Assembly: GCA_947501805.1 (NCBI GenBank)
Contig: CANMXJ010000015.1
Span: forward strand, 35,730 to 99,729
Reading direction: 5' to 3'
DNA from: an uncultured Sulfitobacter sp.
GTDB taxonomy: Bacteria > Pseudomonadota > Alphaproteobacteria > Rhodobacterales > Rhodobacteraceae
Length of the DNA: 64,000 nucleotides
The stretch's first letter is position 1. Each line of letters starts with the position of its first letter. Positions 7,780-17,500 of the stretch are shown piece after piece. The notes beneath the pieces were generated by a model that searched no databases, was not told the DNA's origin, and saw nothing but the letters and a program-made list of their open reading frames with translations. A program made the translations under genes and the position numbers.

Positions 7780-9462
7780 TCAGGATGCGGCATCATCATC
7801 CTTATGAAGCTGACGAGCAGGGCCACAGTATTTTTCGGTCAATTCATCAGGGACTTCGCTACCATCATACATGAACGGCAGGATGCCTTTTCGTATGGTT
7901 TTGCCGCGCATGTTGATGATATCATTTTCCGACTTTGTCACCCGCTGCGACATCCGCCTGCCCCATTGCGCCAGCATGGCATACATCCGGTCCAGCACTT
8001 CACCATGCCCGTCGCCCTTGGCGAGGTCGTGGAATTCATCCGGATCGGTCTGCAAATCAAACAGCATCGGACGGAATCCCCCTTCGGCGTGCATCATTTT
8101 GTAACGACCATCAAAGACCATAAACAGCCGCGCATCGCGGGGTTTCAGGCCCAGATTGACGGCCTGCGGAGTGGCGGAATAGTCGTATTCACTGATGGCA
8201 AACTCGCGCCATTCCGGCGTTTCACCGCGTAGCCACGGCAACAACGAGCGCCCTTCGATGATGTGATCCGGCACCTCGCCACCTGCAGCCTCGACAAAGG
8301 TTGCAGCCAGATCAATGCTTTCTACCAAAGCGGCACAGGTGGTGCCACGGGTACTGTCCGCATCCTTGCGCGGGTCATAAATGATCATCGGCACTTTCAC
8401 GGATTGTTCGTGGAACAGGTCTTTTTCGCCTAGCCAGTGATCGCCCAGATAATCGCCGTGATCCGCTGTAAGGACGATCATCGTATCCTTCAGCGTATCG
8501 GTTGCTTCAAGATGGCCCAACAACCGGCCAAGTTGATCATCACATTGTTTGATCAGGCCCATATAGGCGGGAATAACCTTCTCGCGCACCTCGTCACGCT
8601 GGAATGCCTGCGCAACCTTGTTCTGCATGTAGGCACCAAAAACCGGATGGGGATCATCCTGTTCCACCGAATGTCGTGTCGCGGCGGGAACGTGGTTCTT
8701 GCCATACATATCATGATAGGGCGCGGGTACGATGTAGGGCCAGTGCGGCTTGATATAGCTGACATGCGCGCACCACGGGCCTTTGGCCTGATCCATAAAC
8801 GCAATTGTTTCCGAGGTCAGCCAAGGTGTTTCGCTGTCTTCCTCGCGGATATTCGCGGGCTTGTCGGCATTGCGAAACATCCAGCCCGACGCGATCTGGT
8901 CGTCGCTGATACCGGCGTTGGCGTAATCGGCCCACGGATTCTCGCCATCATAGCCTTTGGATTTCAGGTATTCGTTATAGGGTGATCGTTTCTCGTCATA
9001 ATACCCGTCAGGTCCGTATGCCCAAAGACCGTCATCCCTGATCCAGCTGTCAAAGCCACATTCAGCCTGTCGCGCCCCGATCATGGTATCGGGCGCAAGG
9101 CCTAGCCGCTCCATCCCCGCAGCGTCCGCTTTCATATGGGTTTTGCCAATCAGCCAGCAATCCATTCCGACCTTGCGCAGATGATCGCCCAAGGTCTGTT
9201 CGCCAACGCGCAAAGGAAAACCGTTCCATTGCGCCCCGTGGCTGGAGGCATAGCGGCCCGTGTAATAGCACATCCGGCTGGCCCCGCAGATCGGAGACTG
9301 CACATAGGCGTTGGTAAACCGCACACCCATTTGCGCCACGCGGTCAAAGTTCGGCGTGTCGAGATGCGGATGACCTGCGCAACTGAGATAATCAAACCGC
9401 AGCTGGTCATACATGATAAACAGAATATTCAAATCGGGTCTCCCTTGATCTGCAGTATGCAC
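7780..9462 (-). CDS. Sulfatase / phosphonate monoester hydrolase-like alkaline phosphatase superfamily enzyme
   Basis: A 560-residue hydrolase of the alkaline-phosphatase superfamily. Metal-site residues are visible in IMYDQLR near residue 19 and in TADHGDYLGDH in the second half. The formylglycine signature is Cys59-Gly-Ala-Ser-Arg63 followed by TGR, so Cys59 is the residue to be converted to formylglycine; the usual proline of CxPSR is alanine here. No signal peptide is seen, so it is probably cytoplasmic. Substrates could be aryl or alkyl sulfate esters or phosphonate monoesters, which cannot be told apart by eye. It converges on hpaR with a 21-base gap. Desulfation of an aromatic sulfate ester feeding the hpa pathway would be attractive but is speculation. 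Confidence 0.85.
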   Translation of the reverse strand: MHTADQGRPDLNILFIMYDQLRFDYLSCAGHPHLDTPNFDRVAQMGVRFTNAYVQSPICGASRMCYYTGRYASSHGAQWNGFPLRVGEQTLGDHLRKVGMDCWLIGKTHMKADAAGMERLGLAPDTMIGARQAECGFDSWIRDDGLWAYGPDGYYDEKRSPYNEYLKSKGYDGENPWADYANAGISDDQIASGWMFRNADKPANIREEDSETPWLTSETIAFMDQAKGPWCAHVSYIKPHWPYIVPAPYHDMYGKNHVPAATRHSVEQDDPHPVFGAYMQNKVAQAFQRDEVREKVIPAYMGLIKQCDDQLGRLLGHLEATDTLKDTMIVLTADHGDYLGDHWLGEKDLFHEQSVKVPMIIYDPRKDADSTRGTTCAALVESIDLAATFVEAAGGEVPDHIIEGRSLLPWLRGETPEWREFAISEYDYSATPQAVNLGLKPRDARLFMVFDGRYKMMHAEGGFRPMLFDLQTDPDEFHDLAKGDGHGEVLDRMYAMLAQWGRRMSQRVTKSENDIINMRGKTIRKGILPFMYDGSEVPDELTEKYCGPARQLHKDDDAAS

Positions 9463-9637
9463 AACCGGTCATTCGACTTCTAGCGATTGCTTGCAATGGA
9501 ATCGCGAACGTATCGCAGTGGCTCACTGACAGTGATGTACCACCCGATTATCCGAACGGCCCACGCCCATCCCGACATTGCCAGCCACAGACGAATATGA
9601 AAGGTGTGGCGCAGTTATCCGGGGCTGGACCATAGCG

Positions 9638-10804
9638 ATGAAAATAGCAGTTTTTGGCATTGGCTATGTAGGGCTATCCAACGCAGCCCTTCTGGCCCAG
9701 CACAATACCGTTGTCGCGGTTGACCTGTCCGCAGACCGCGTAGCCCAGATCAATGCGCGCACCTCACCGATCGAAGAAGTCGCCCTTTCCAAATGGCTCG
9801 CCGAGCGCAATTTACACCTAAGCGCGACCACCGACGCCGTTGCAGCCTGCGAGGGGGCGGAATTTGTCATTGTCGCAACGCCAACGGACTACGATCCCAA
9901 GACGGATTTCTTTGATACGTCGTCTGTTGAACAGGTTTTGACCCTTGCCCACAAGGCCAACCCGTCAGCCACGCTGGTGGTGAAGTCGACCGTACCGGTA
10001 GGCTTTGTGCGCCGGATCCGTGCAGCTATGGCCACTGAAAACATCTTTTTCTGCCCCGAGTTCCTGCGCGAAGGACAAGCATTATATGACAACTTGAACC
10101 CCTCAAGGATTGTTGTCGGGGCGGACACCGAAGCCGCGCACAGGTTTGCGCAATTGATGGCGGACGGAGCGCAAGCAAGCAACATCCCACTGCTGTTCAC
10201 CGGCCCCGAAGAAGCGGAATCCATCAAACTTTTCGCCAATACTTACCTCGCCATGCGGGTCGCGTTTTTTAACGAACTCGACAGTTACGCGCTGGCGCAA
10301 GGCATGGACACACGTCAGATCATTGACGGCATCGGCCTCGACCCGCGCATTGGCACGCATTACAACAATCCGTCTTTTGGCTATGGTGGCTATTGCTTGC
10401 CCAAAGACACCAAGCAGTTGCTCGCCAACTTCTCGGATGTACCCCAAAACCTGATGCGCGCTGTCGTACAGGCAAACCGGACGCGGCAAGGGTTTATCGC
10501 ATCACAGGTGATCGATATGGCCCCCAAGACTGTCGGCATTCATCGTCTGGCGATGAAAGAAGGGTCCGACAACTTCCGCCAGACCTCTGTTCAGGGCGTG
10601 ATCCGCGAAATTCGTGATGCGGGTATTCGGGTCGTGGTCTACGAACCTGCACTGGACAAAAAGAAGTTTATGCAATGCGAGGTTGTGAATGATCTGGCGG
10701 CGTTCAAGGAGCAGAGCGACATCATCGTCGCCAACCGCGCCTCTGACGATTTGGATGATGTTGCTGACAAGGTGTTCACCCGCGACATTTTCGGGGTTAG
10801 CTGA
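9638..10804 (+). CDS. ugd: UDP-glucose 6-dehydrogenase
   Basis: A 388-residue enzyme that oxidises UDP-glucose to UDP-glucuronate with two NAD+, supplying acidic sugars for polysaccharides. The N-terminal Rossmann motif is GIGYVG at 7-12. The catalytic cysteine is Cys253 within GYGGYCLPKDTKQ, the same number as in the 388-residue E. coli Ugd, which this protein resembles almost throughout. The frame is open upstream to 9578, but homology and length place the start at 9638. The neighbours are unrelated by function, yet the UDP-glucuronate 4-epimerase that uses its product lies 7 kb downstream, so the two probably act together in making UDP-galacturonate. Confidence 0.95.
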   Translation: MKIAVFGIGYVGLSNAALLAQHNTVVAVDLSADRVAQINARTSPIEEVALSKWLAERNLHLSATTDAVAACEGAEFVIVATPTDYDPKTDFFDTSSVEQVLTLAHKANPSATLVVKSTVPVGFVRRIRAAMATENIFFCPEFLREGQALYDNLNPSRIVVGADTEAAHRFAQLMADGAQASNIPLLFTGPEEAESIKLFANTYLAMRVAFFNELDSYALAQGMDTRQIIDGIGLDPRIGTHYNNPSFGYGGYCLPKDTKQLLANFSDVPQNLMRAVVQANRTRQGFIASQVIDMAPKTVGIHRLAMKEGSDNFRQTSVQGVIREIRDAGIRVVVYEPALDKKKFMQCEVVNDLAAFKEQSDIIVANRASDDLDDVADKVFTRDIFGVS

Positions 10805-10896
10805 TCCGGCCCACCCCCTTGCAAAAGGTGCCGACTATCCGAACGGCACTCAAGAATTTACGGGCGAAACAGGCGATGATGCACCTCAGTCAAAAT

Positions 10897-11817
10897 TCAG
10901 ACAGCATGTTTTGCAGCCACATGTGCACCAATCAACTCTTTGTAGAGAGCCTGAATACGTTTTGTGACCGCACGATCACCATTGCCAATCGACTTGCCGT
11001 CAATTTCGGCCACAGGCGTCTGCGCCCCGAATGTCCCCGTCAGGAACGCCTCGTCCGCGCCGTAGGTTTCATATAGCGAAAAATTCTTTTCAAATACGGG
11101 AATTCCATCCGCGCGGCACAGGTCGATCACCTTTTGGCGTGTCACACCGTTCATGCAGTAATCCCCCGTCGAGGTCCAAACTTCGCCGCGCCGCACGATG
11201 AAAAAGTTGCAAGCGTTGGTGGTATTCACAAATCCGAGTGGGTCCAGCATCAGCCCCTCATCGGCACCCGCTGCTTCGGCCTGCAAACACGCGATGATAC
11301 AGTTCAGTTTGGAATGACTGTTCAGCTTGGGGTCTTGCGCCATCGGCAGCCCGCGCACTTGCGGCACACTGGCCAGCCGGATGCCCGCTGATTGCAGGCG
11401 GTCGACCGGTTTGGAATGCTCCATAATGATAACCAGCGTTGGTCCAGACGTGCTGAGTTGTGGATGCTGAAAAGGCTTGTCCTTGATCCCGCGCGTCAGC
11501 ATCAGCCGGCAATGCACATCATCGGTCATCCCGTTGGCTTCAGCCGTTAGGCGCATGGCTTGCGCAATACCCGCCTTATCCATGCCAACGTCTAGCGAAA
11601 TCGTTTTGCAGGAGTTGAAAAACCGATCCATATGCTCGTCAAAGAACGCCCAGACCCCGTTATACAGCCGCATGCCTTCCCAGATGCCATCGCCCAGCAT
11701 AAACCCGCTGTCATAGACGGAGACCTTTGCTGCGTCACGGTGCACGATATCACCGTTTACGTAGATCTTGATGTCGCGGTTGCGGATATCTTCGTCCGCC
11801 TCATGGGTCGTACTCAT
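10897..11817 (-). CDS. PLP-dependent class IV aminotransferase (branched-chain / D-amino-acid type)
   Basis: A 306-residue fold-type IV PLP enzyme. Lys170 (NSHSKLN) is the expected Schiff-base lysine, and the N-terminal YVNGDIVHRD and VSVYDSGFMLGDG segments are family landmarks. At the place where branched-chain and D-amino-acid aminotransferases carry a glutamate bonding the pyridine nitrogen (EG...N..F), this protein reads VNTTNACNFF, apparently with Thr199 instead. I recall class IV proteins of roseobacters with the same change, so it seems to mark a separate subgroup rather than a dead enzyme. The ATG at 11817 has an AGGAGA ribosome site; the frame is open further upstream. It follows the ABC permease gene in the same direction after 22 bases and may belong to the importer operon. 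Substrate unknown. Confidence 0.85.
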   Translation of the reverse strand: MSTTHEADEDIRNRDIKIYVNGDIVHRDAAKVSVYDSGFMLGDGIWEGMRLYNGVWAFFDEHMDRFFNSCKTISLDVGMDKAGIAQAMRLTAEANGMTDDVHCRLMLTRGIKDKPFQHPQLSTSGPTLVIIMEHSKPVDRLQSAGIRLASVPQVRGLPMAQDPKLNSHSKLNCIIACLQAEAAGADEGLMLDPLGFVNTTNACNFFIVRRGEVWTSTGDYCMNGVTRQKVIDLCRADGIPVFEKNFSLYETYGADEAFLTGTFGAQTPVAEIDGKSIGNGDRAVTKRIQALYKELIGAHVAAKHAV

Positions 11818-11839
11818 TCTTGTCTCCTTGTTCGGCGGT

Positions 11840-12634
11840 TCAAACCCGCCAGCGCAAAACGCGCCGTTCAATTGCGGCAATGCCAGCCGAGACCACAACA
11901 CCCATCACAGACAGGATCACGACACCCGCAAACAAGCGCTCCAGATCATACAGGCTGCCAGCTTGCAAAATATAGGCACCAATCCCGTATTCCGCACCCA
12001 GCATTTCCGCCGCCACCAGCAGAATAATTGCAATCGTCAAGGAAATGCGTAGCCCTGACAGGATACCGGGCATTGCACCGGGCAGCACGATCTTGGTCAC
12101 AATCGAACGCCAGTTCAGGCCAAAACTTTGTCCCATGCGGATCAACGTGCGATCGACGTTATCAACGGCGGCGTAGGTCGCGACCACCGTGGGCGTGAAG
12201 GTGCCAAATGCAATGAGGGCATATTTGCTCATCTCGTCGATGCCAAACCAGATCACGAATAGCGGCAGCAGCGCGATTTTGGGAATGGGGAAAATGGCGG
12301 CAACAAGCGGCACAAGGCCTGCACGCACCAGTGAAAACAGACCGATTAGAACGCCGATTGTAATGCCAAGGGTCGCGCCCATGGTCGCGCCGATCAAAAG
12401 GCGGCTGAGCGACGGAACCAGATGTTTGAACAGCAGTCCCGATTGGTAGAGTTCCTGAAACGTCAACAACACGTCAGTTGGGCGGGGCAACGTCAGCGCA
12501 CTGATAAAACCTGTCCGTGTCCCCCATTCGGCGAACAACAACAGGACAATGAAGACCAACAGCCCGACGCCACGTTTGCGCGTCGCAACAAAACCACCGC
12601 CACGAAAAGGTACGTTCCGGACCGGATCAGACAT
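11840..12634 (-). CDS. ABC transporter permease (taurine/nitrate/sulfonate-type)
   Basis: A 264-residue inner-membrane protein with about six hydrophobic segments. It carries the BPD_transp_1 coupling signature around the segment IVLPGAMPGILSGLR, which contacts the ATPase. It belongs with SsuC/TauC-type permeases that import small organic anions or pyrimidines. The start at 12634 overlaps the end of the ATPase gene by 8 bases, so translation is coupled. Together with the ATPase and the binding protein at 13462 it forms a complete importer. The substrate cannot be derived from this subunit; the divergent reductive dehalogenase suggests a small aromatic or organohalide acid. Confidence 0.88.
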   Translation of the reverse strand: MSDPVRNVPFRGGGFVATRKRGVGLLVFIVLLLFAEWGTRTGFISALTLPRPTDVLLTFQELYQSGLLFKHLVPSLSRLLIGATMGATLGITIGVLIGLFSLVRAGLVPLVAAIFPIPKIALLPLFVIWFGIDEMSKYALIAFGTFTPTVVATYAAVDNVDRTLIRMGQSFGLNWRSIVTKIVLPGAMPGILSGLRISLTIAIILLVAAEMLGAEYGIGAYILQAGSLYDLERLFAGVVILSVMGVVVSAGIAAIERRVLRWRV

Positions 12635-13394
12635 GCAGCAACTCCGCGTCCGCTGCTGCGGCTTCATCGCGCATCAGGCCCCACAGATGTTGCTGTTTCT
12701 GCTCCAAGGCCACGTCGCCATAGCTGCGCTCAGCCAATGGCGTGTCAATCTCCACCACTTCCCGAATTTGACCGGGGCGGCGGGAAAGCACGACAATTTT
12801 GTGGCCCAATCGAACAGCTTCGGCGAGGTTATGCGTGACGTAAACAGCGGTAAACGGCTGACGTGTCCAAAGGCTGATCAGATCATCCATCAACAATTCG
12901 CGCGTTTGGCTGTCCAACGCAGAAAGGGGCTCATCCATCAGCATGACCGCGGGGTTAACAGCCAAAGCACGAGCAATGGCAACGCGCTGTTTCATGCCAC
13001 CCGATAGCTGTTTGGGCAGTGCATCAGCAAACTCACTCAGCTTGGTGCGCATTAGAACATCACCAATGATATCCTGTTTCTCCGCAGTCGAAAGGTTGTT
13101 ATCTTCCAGCACCAAACTGACATTCCCCTGAACACTGCGCCAAGGCAGCAACGCAAAGTCCTGAAAGATGAACGTCAAAGGGTTGAGGCAATCCGCAGGT
13201 GGCGCGCCAACTTGCAAGACACGTCCCGCGCCAGGTTTCTCCAACCCTCCCAACATCCGAAGCAGCGTAGACTTGCCGCAACCGGACGGGCCGACAATGC
13301 ACACAATCTGCCCTGACGCGATATCAAGACTGATATCGCGCAGCACCTCGGTCTTGCCGTAGCTGTGGCTTACGCTGTCCAACTTCAAATCCAT
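12627..13394 (-). CDS. ABC transporter ATP-binding protein (SsuB/TauB/NrtD type)
   Basis: A 255-residue cytoplasmic ATPase that powers the adjacent permease. Walker A is GPSGCGKST, the signature is LSGGMKQRVAIARAL, Walker B is VMLMDEP and the H-loop is VYVTHNLAEA. This is the compact form found with taurine, nitrate and aliphatic sulfonate importers. The gene follows the binding-protein gene after a 67-base gap that contains a hairpin, and overlaps the permease start by 8 bases. Assignment to the family is firm, the transported compound is unknown. Confidence 0.92.
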   Translation of the reverse strand: MDLKLDSVSHSYGKTEVLRDISLDIASGQIVCIVGPSGCGKSTLLRMLGGLEKPGAGRVLQVGAPPADCLNPLTFIFQDFALLPWRSVQGNVSLVLEDNNLSTAEKQDIIGDVLMRTKLSEFADALPKQLSGGMKQRVAIARALAVNPAVMLMDEPLSALDSQTRELLMDDLISLWTRQPFTAVYVTHNLAEAVRLGHKIVVLSRRPGQIREVVEIDTPLAERSYGDVALEQKQQHLWGLMRDEAAAADAELLHV

Positions 13395-13415
13395 GGAGCG
13401 CCTTTCAAATAGCCA

Positions 13416-13440
13416 AAGGCCGGACGCAAGATCCGGCCTT
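13416..13440 (-). terminator. Intercistronic hairpin between binding protein and ATPase genes
   Basis: A perfect 9-bp inverted repeat (AAGGCCGGA / TCCGGCCTT) with a 7-base loop lies 21 bases after the binding-protein stop on the minus strand. Downstream on that strand come TTTGG and TTTG but no solid U-tract. It may act as a partial terminator or an RNA-stabilising stem that gives more binding protein than membrane complex, a common arrangement in ABC operons. Confidence 0.55.
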
Positions 13441-13461
13441 CGCAGAAATCAGAGTCTGGGA

Positions 13462-14481
13462 TCAAGCGCCCATCGTTTTAACATAGGACGTATCCACCAA
13501 CTGCTCCATCGTGATATCGGCATCAACCAGATTTTCTGACTGGAACCATGCCAACTGGTCCGCAACAGACGCGACATTCAATGCCGCCCCTTCATTCAGA
13601 CGCATGGTGCCGTTGATAATCGAGGGGGCGGCCTTTTCGCGCGGGCGGTCCGTATAGACGTATTTGTGGATCAGATCGACCATCGCGTTTACACCGTCCT
13701 CCCCACCATCCTTGGCAATCATCGCCGCGTTGTAGTCGGCCACCCCTTTTGAGAAACCACCAAGGAAGTTACGTGTCATATCGCGTTCGTCCGCCGCATT
13801 CCTGGCCGATGTAAAGACGGTTGTGACCTGATAATCCGGCACATAGTCGGCCACGTCGCCGATGATGTGCACCGCACCACTACCTGACAGCGGTTTGGCG
13901 ATATGTGGCACAATGGACCAGGCGTCAATCTGCCCAGACTTCAAAGCACCGATGATTGCGCCGACCTTTTGCAACGGCTTGAAGCTCAGTTCGATACCTT
14001 CCTTTTTCGCGATCTTGGATCCCATGTAGTGAAACGACGATCCCGCCTGCGTCACGCCCCAACTCTTGCCATCCAGCATGGCGGGTGCAGTGATACCGGC
14101 CTGAAACGCAGCGTCCGAGACGAGGATTTTCTGACCGTCAATGCCCGCTTCTTCCTGCAAAGCACCACCAATGACCTTGATCGCGCCTTTGTCGGCCAAC
14201 GACACCAAGCCACCGGAGATTGCAGTGACAGCATAGTCCACATCACCACTGGCAATCGCAACGGCCATGGGTTGTGCAGCTTCGAAAAACCGCAGTTCAA
14301 CGTCAAGACCCATCTCGGCAAAATAACCCCGCTCAAACGCGACGAAACTGCCCGAGTGACTGGTGAAACGCAGCGCGCCCACGACGATTTTCTTGTTCTG
14401 CGCCAAAGCGGGTGCGGCAAGGCCCACAGCAGTCGCAGCACCCATGGTGGCGATTGCGTGGCGGCGGTTGAATACGGTCAT
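13462..14481 (-). CDS. ABC transporter periplasmic substrate-binding protein (NMT1/SsuA/TauA-like)
   Basis: A 339-residue binding protein, first gene of the importer operon. The N-terminus has consecutive arginines (NRRHAIA) before a hydrophobic stretch ending near ALA at about residue 27, which looks like a Tat signal, so it may be exported folded. The mature part (IVVGALRFTSHSGSFVAFERG) is of the SsuA/THI5-like type that binds sulfonates, taurine, nitrate or pyrimidine precursors. It is divergent from the reductive dehalogenase gene; the starts are 96 bases apart, so they may share regulation. I infer that it captures the organohalide substrate or a related acid, but no ligand-specific residues can be recognised. 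Confidence 0.85.
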   Translation of the reverse strand: MTVFNRRHAIATMGAATAVGLAAPALAQNKKIVVGALRFTSHSGSFVAFERGYFAEMGLDVELRFFEAAQPMAVAIASGDVDYAVTAISGGLVSLADKGAIKVIGGALQEEAGIDGQKILVSDAAFQAGITAPAMLDGKSWGVTQAGSSFHYMGSKIAKKEGIELSFKPLQKVGAIIGALKSGQIDAWSIVPHIAKPLSGSGAVHIIGDVADYVPDYQVTTVFTSARNAADERDMTRNFLGGFSKGVADYNAAMIAKDGGEDGVNAMVDLIHKYVYTDRPREKAAPSIINGTMRLNEGAALNVASVADQLAWFQSENLVDADITMEQLVDTSYVKTMGA

Positions 14482-14577
14482 ATCAGTCTCCTTTTGTTGG
14501 GCGAAGAATGGGCAGGCGACACCAAGGGAGTCAAGCGCGCTCTGGTTTTCGCGCCGTGCTTATGGCAGGTCAGAAGC

Positions 14578-17500
14578 ATGAAGATATTTTCGTCCAGATC
14601 GCGGCCTCTGCACTTGGGGGCCTTTCCGTTGGAACGATTGCGCAGATTGCCAGCCTTACCGGCACAATTGCCGGAAGTACCCTTTCCCACCCTGTCCTTC
14701 ACACGCCCCGATGATCCGCAAAGTATTGCCAACGCGATGGAACCGTTTCAGGCGATGATGGACGTGCTGCGCACAGGCAAGGTGAATCCTGTGCGCGCCG
14801 AAATACCTCAGGATTGCCAGACCCGCGCAGATCATCTCAAAGCGTTCGGATACTATAACGATGCTTCAATGATGGGAATTTGCACGCTGCCCGATACCGC
14901 GCGCCTCCCCAGTTCGCGTTATAGTTCCAGCACGCAAAACCTTGCCCGTGATTTGCGCGATCGCCAGACCAAGACGCTGGCAGCAGGCGTTGACGTGATC
15001 ATGGCGGGACTGCGCGAAGCCGCAGGTGCACCGGCAACACCGCTTCCGGATCATACGCATGCGCTGGTGATCCTGACCGCCTATCCGCGTGATCCGCAGG
15101 AGGGTGAAGCGGGCACTGCATGGATCAAAAATGCCCAGGCCGAACGCGCCTGCTTGCGCAGCACAGAAAATGCAACGGTTCTGGCCGAATACATCCGCCA
15201 GCTTGGGTTTGATGCGCGGGTGCATTCGGCAACCACATCAGACATCAACCTTGGCACTTGCGCCATTGCCGCCGGCTTGGCCGTCTGGGAGAAAGGCATG
15301 TTGCAGGCCCCATGGATCAGCACGCGTTTCGGTCTGGCGGTTGTGAGCACGGATATGGCGCTGGCGACAGATCTGCCACTTGCACCTATGAAACAGCAGT
15401 CCCTCAAAAGTCTGCATTGGCAATTCGGCACGCACGGCGGCGCAAGTGCGCGCACCGTCGATCCTTACGCCAAACGTGATTTTGTCGATGGTCCGCATCC
15501 ATTTGAAACCCTCAAACGGGTCGACACGCCCACCACATACATCGACGCACCCAACGTGCCGCGCGTGCCCAAACGTGCCGATCTGTTCGCCCGTGGCCAG
15601 TTTGGCGACATGGGGCAAAAGGTGCAAAGTGCTATGAAAGGCGGGCGACACATCATCAAATCCGCGCCCTCTGCTGCGCAGCGGCGTCTGCTGGGAGCAT
15701 TGATCCTGTTACAGGACGGTGCCGTGAACACCGCCCGAACAGATGCTGATCCCGCGATAAATGCCGCCAATCTCAAAGCCGCAAGTTACTTTCTAGGGAC
15801 GGATGCGGCGGGTCTGTCCGCCTGTCCCGACTGGACGTGGTATAGCCATGACGCAACTGGCACGCCGGTTGATCCGCCTCATGATCAGGCGTTGAGCATG
15901 ATCATTGATCAGGGCTTTGACACGATGGAAGGGTCATCCGGCGATGACTGGATTGCCGTGTCGCAAAGCATGCGGGCCTATTTGCGCTTTGCGATCCTTG
16001 GCGGTGTGATCGCGCAGCACCTGCGCAATCTGGGTTATGCCGCCAAAGCGCATACAGTGATGGACGGCGACGTGTTGCAACCACCGCTGTTATTGCTCGC
16101 GGGTCTTGGGGAAGTCAGCCGGATTGGCGAGGTGATCCTGAACCCGTTCCTTGGCCCGCGCTTGAAATCCGGTGTGGTCACGACCACGATGCCGGTACAA
16201 CATGACAAACCCATCGACTTTGGCCTGCAAAAGTTCTGCGAAGCCTGCAACAAATGTGCGCGGGAATGTCCGTCGGGTGCGATTACTGCAGGGCCGAAAA
16301 AGATGTTCAACGGCTACGAAATCTGGAAATCCGACAGCCAGAAATGCGCGACCTACCGGATCACCAACCAAGGCGGCGCGATGTGCGGGCGCTGCATGAA
16401 GACCTGCCCGTGGAACCTTGAAGGGCTGTTTGCCGAAGCGCCGTTTCGTTGGGCCGCTATGCATATCCCCAAAGCGGCACCGATGTTGGCCAAGCTGGAC
16501 GACAAAGTCGGTAAAGGTCGTCTCAATCCCGTCAAAAAGTGGTGGTGGGACATTGAAGTGAAGGAAAACGGCGGTTTTGCCGTACCGGACACGCCCGTGA
16601 ATGCCCGCGACCTGCAAACCGGTCTTGACCTGAAGTTCGAGGATCAGACCCTCGCCGTCTACCCTGCCCCGCTGGCCGCGCATCCATGGCCCTATCCCGA
16701 TCCGATGAACCGCGAAGCGGGGATTGCCGCACATGCCGCCCTGATCACCGCTGACGAGCACCGCGCCAAAAACGCACGCGGGGACACAGATCACCTGCAT
16801 CTTTATGATCGCAGCGGCGATGCCCCTGTCCTTGACCTGCGCATCAGCGGAATTGAGCGTTTGAGTGATTGCGTTACGGTCTACACTTTCACTCACCCAC
16901 AAGGCTACGACCTTCCTGAGTGGACTGCAGGTGCCCACCTTGATCTGGTTGTCGCTCCTGAATTTCTGCGCCCTTATTCGATGATGGGCGATCCGTCAGA
17001 CCAAACGCGCTACCAAATTGCCGTCTTGCGCGAGGATGCTGGGCGCGGCGGTTCGGCCCTGCTGCACCGCGTCTTTACCCAAGGGCGGCGTGTGTTCGTG
17101 TCCAAACCGGTGAACCATTTTGAACTGGTCGAGGACGCCCCGCATACCCTAGTGATGGGTGGCGGTATTGGCGTGACCCCGATGATTGCTTTTGCGCACC
17201 GCCTGCATGCCTTGGGCAAGCCGTTTGACCTGCACTATTCCGCCAGTACCCGCGAAAGCGCCGCGTTCAGCGATGTCTTGGCTGAAATGCCTTGGGCGCA
17301 ACACGTCCACCACCATATCTCTGACGAGGGCAGCCGCGCTGATCTGCCTAAGATCATGTCTGCGTTACCGCGCGGCAGCCACGTTTACACCTGCGGGCCG
17401 GATGCCTACATGCAGAGCGTTATGGACAGCGCGATCGCATCAGATATTCCCGAAGATCATCGGCATCTTGAGTACTTCTCGACGCCGGACGCGCCTGAGT

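Noticed and set aside
13903..14577. 225-codon N-terminal extension of the reductive dehalogenase frame
   Set aside because: It runs antisense through the binding-protein gene and lacks family similarity; homologous sequence starts after 14578, where a ribosome site is found.
16090..16938. 282-codon open frame opposite the reductive dehalogenase
   Set aside because: Shadow of the dehalogenase/reductase; no family resemblance.
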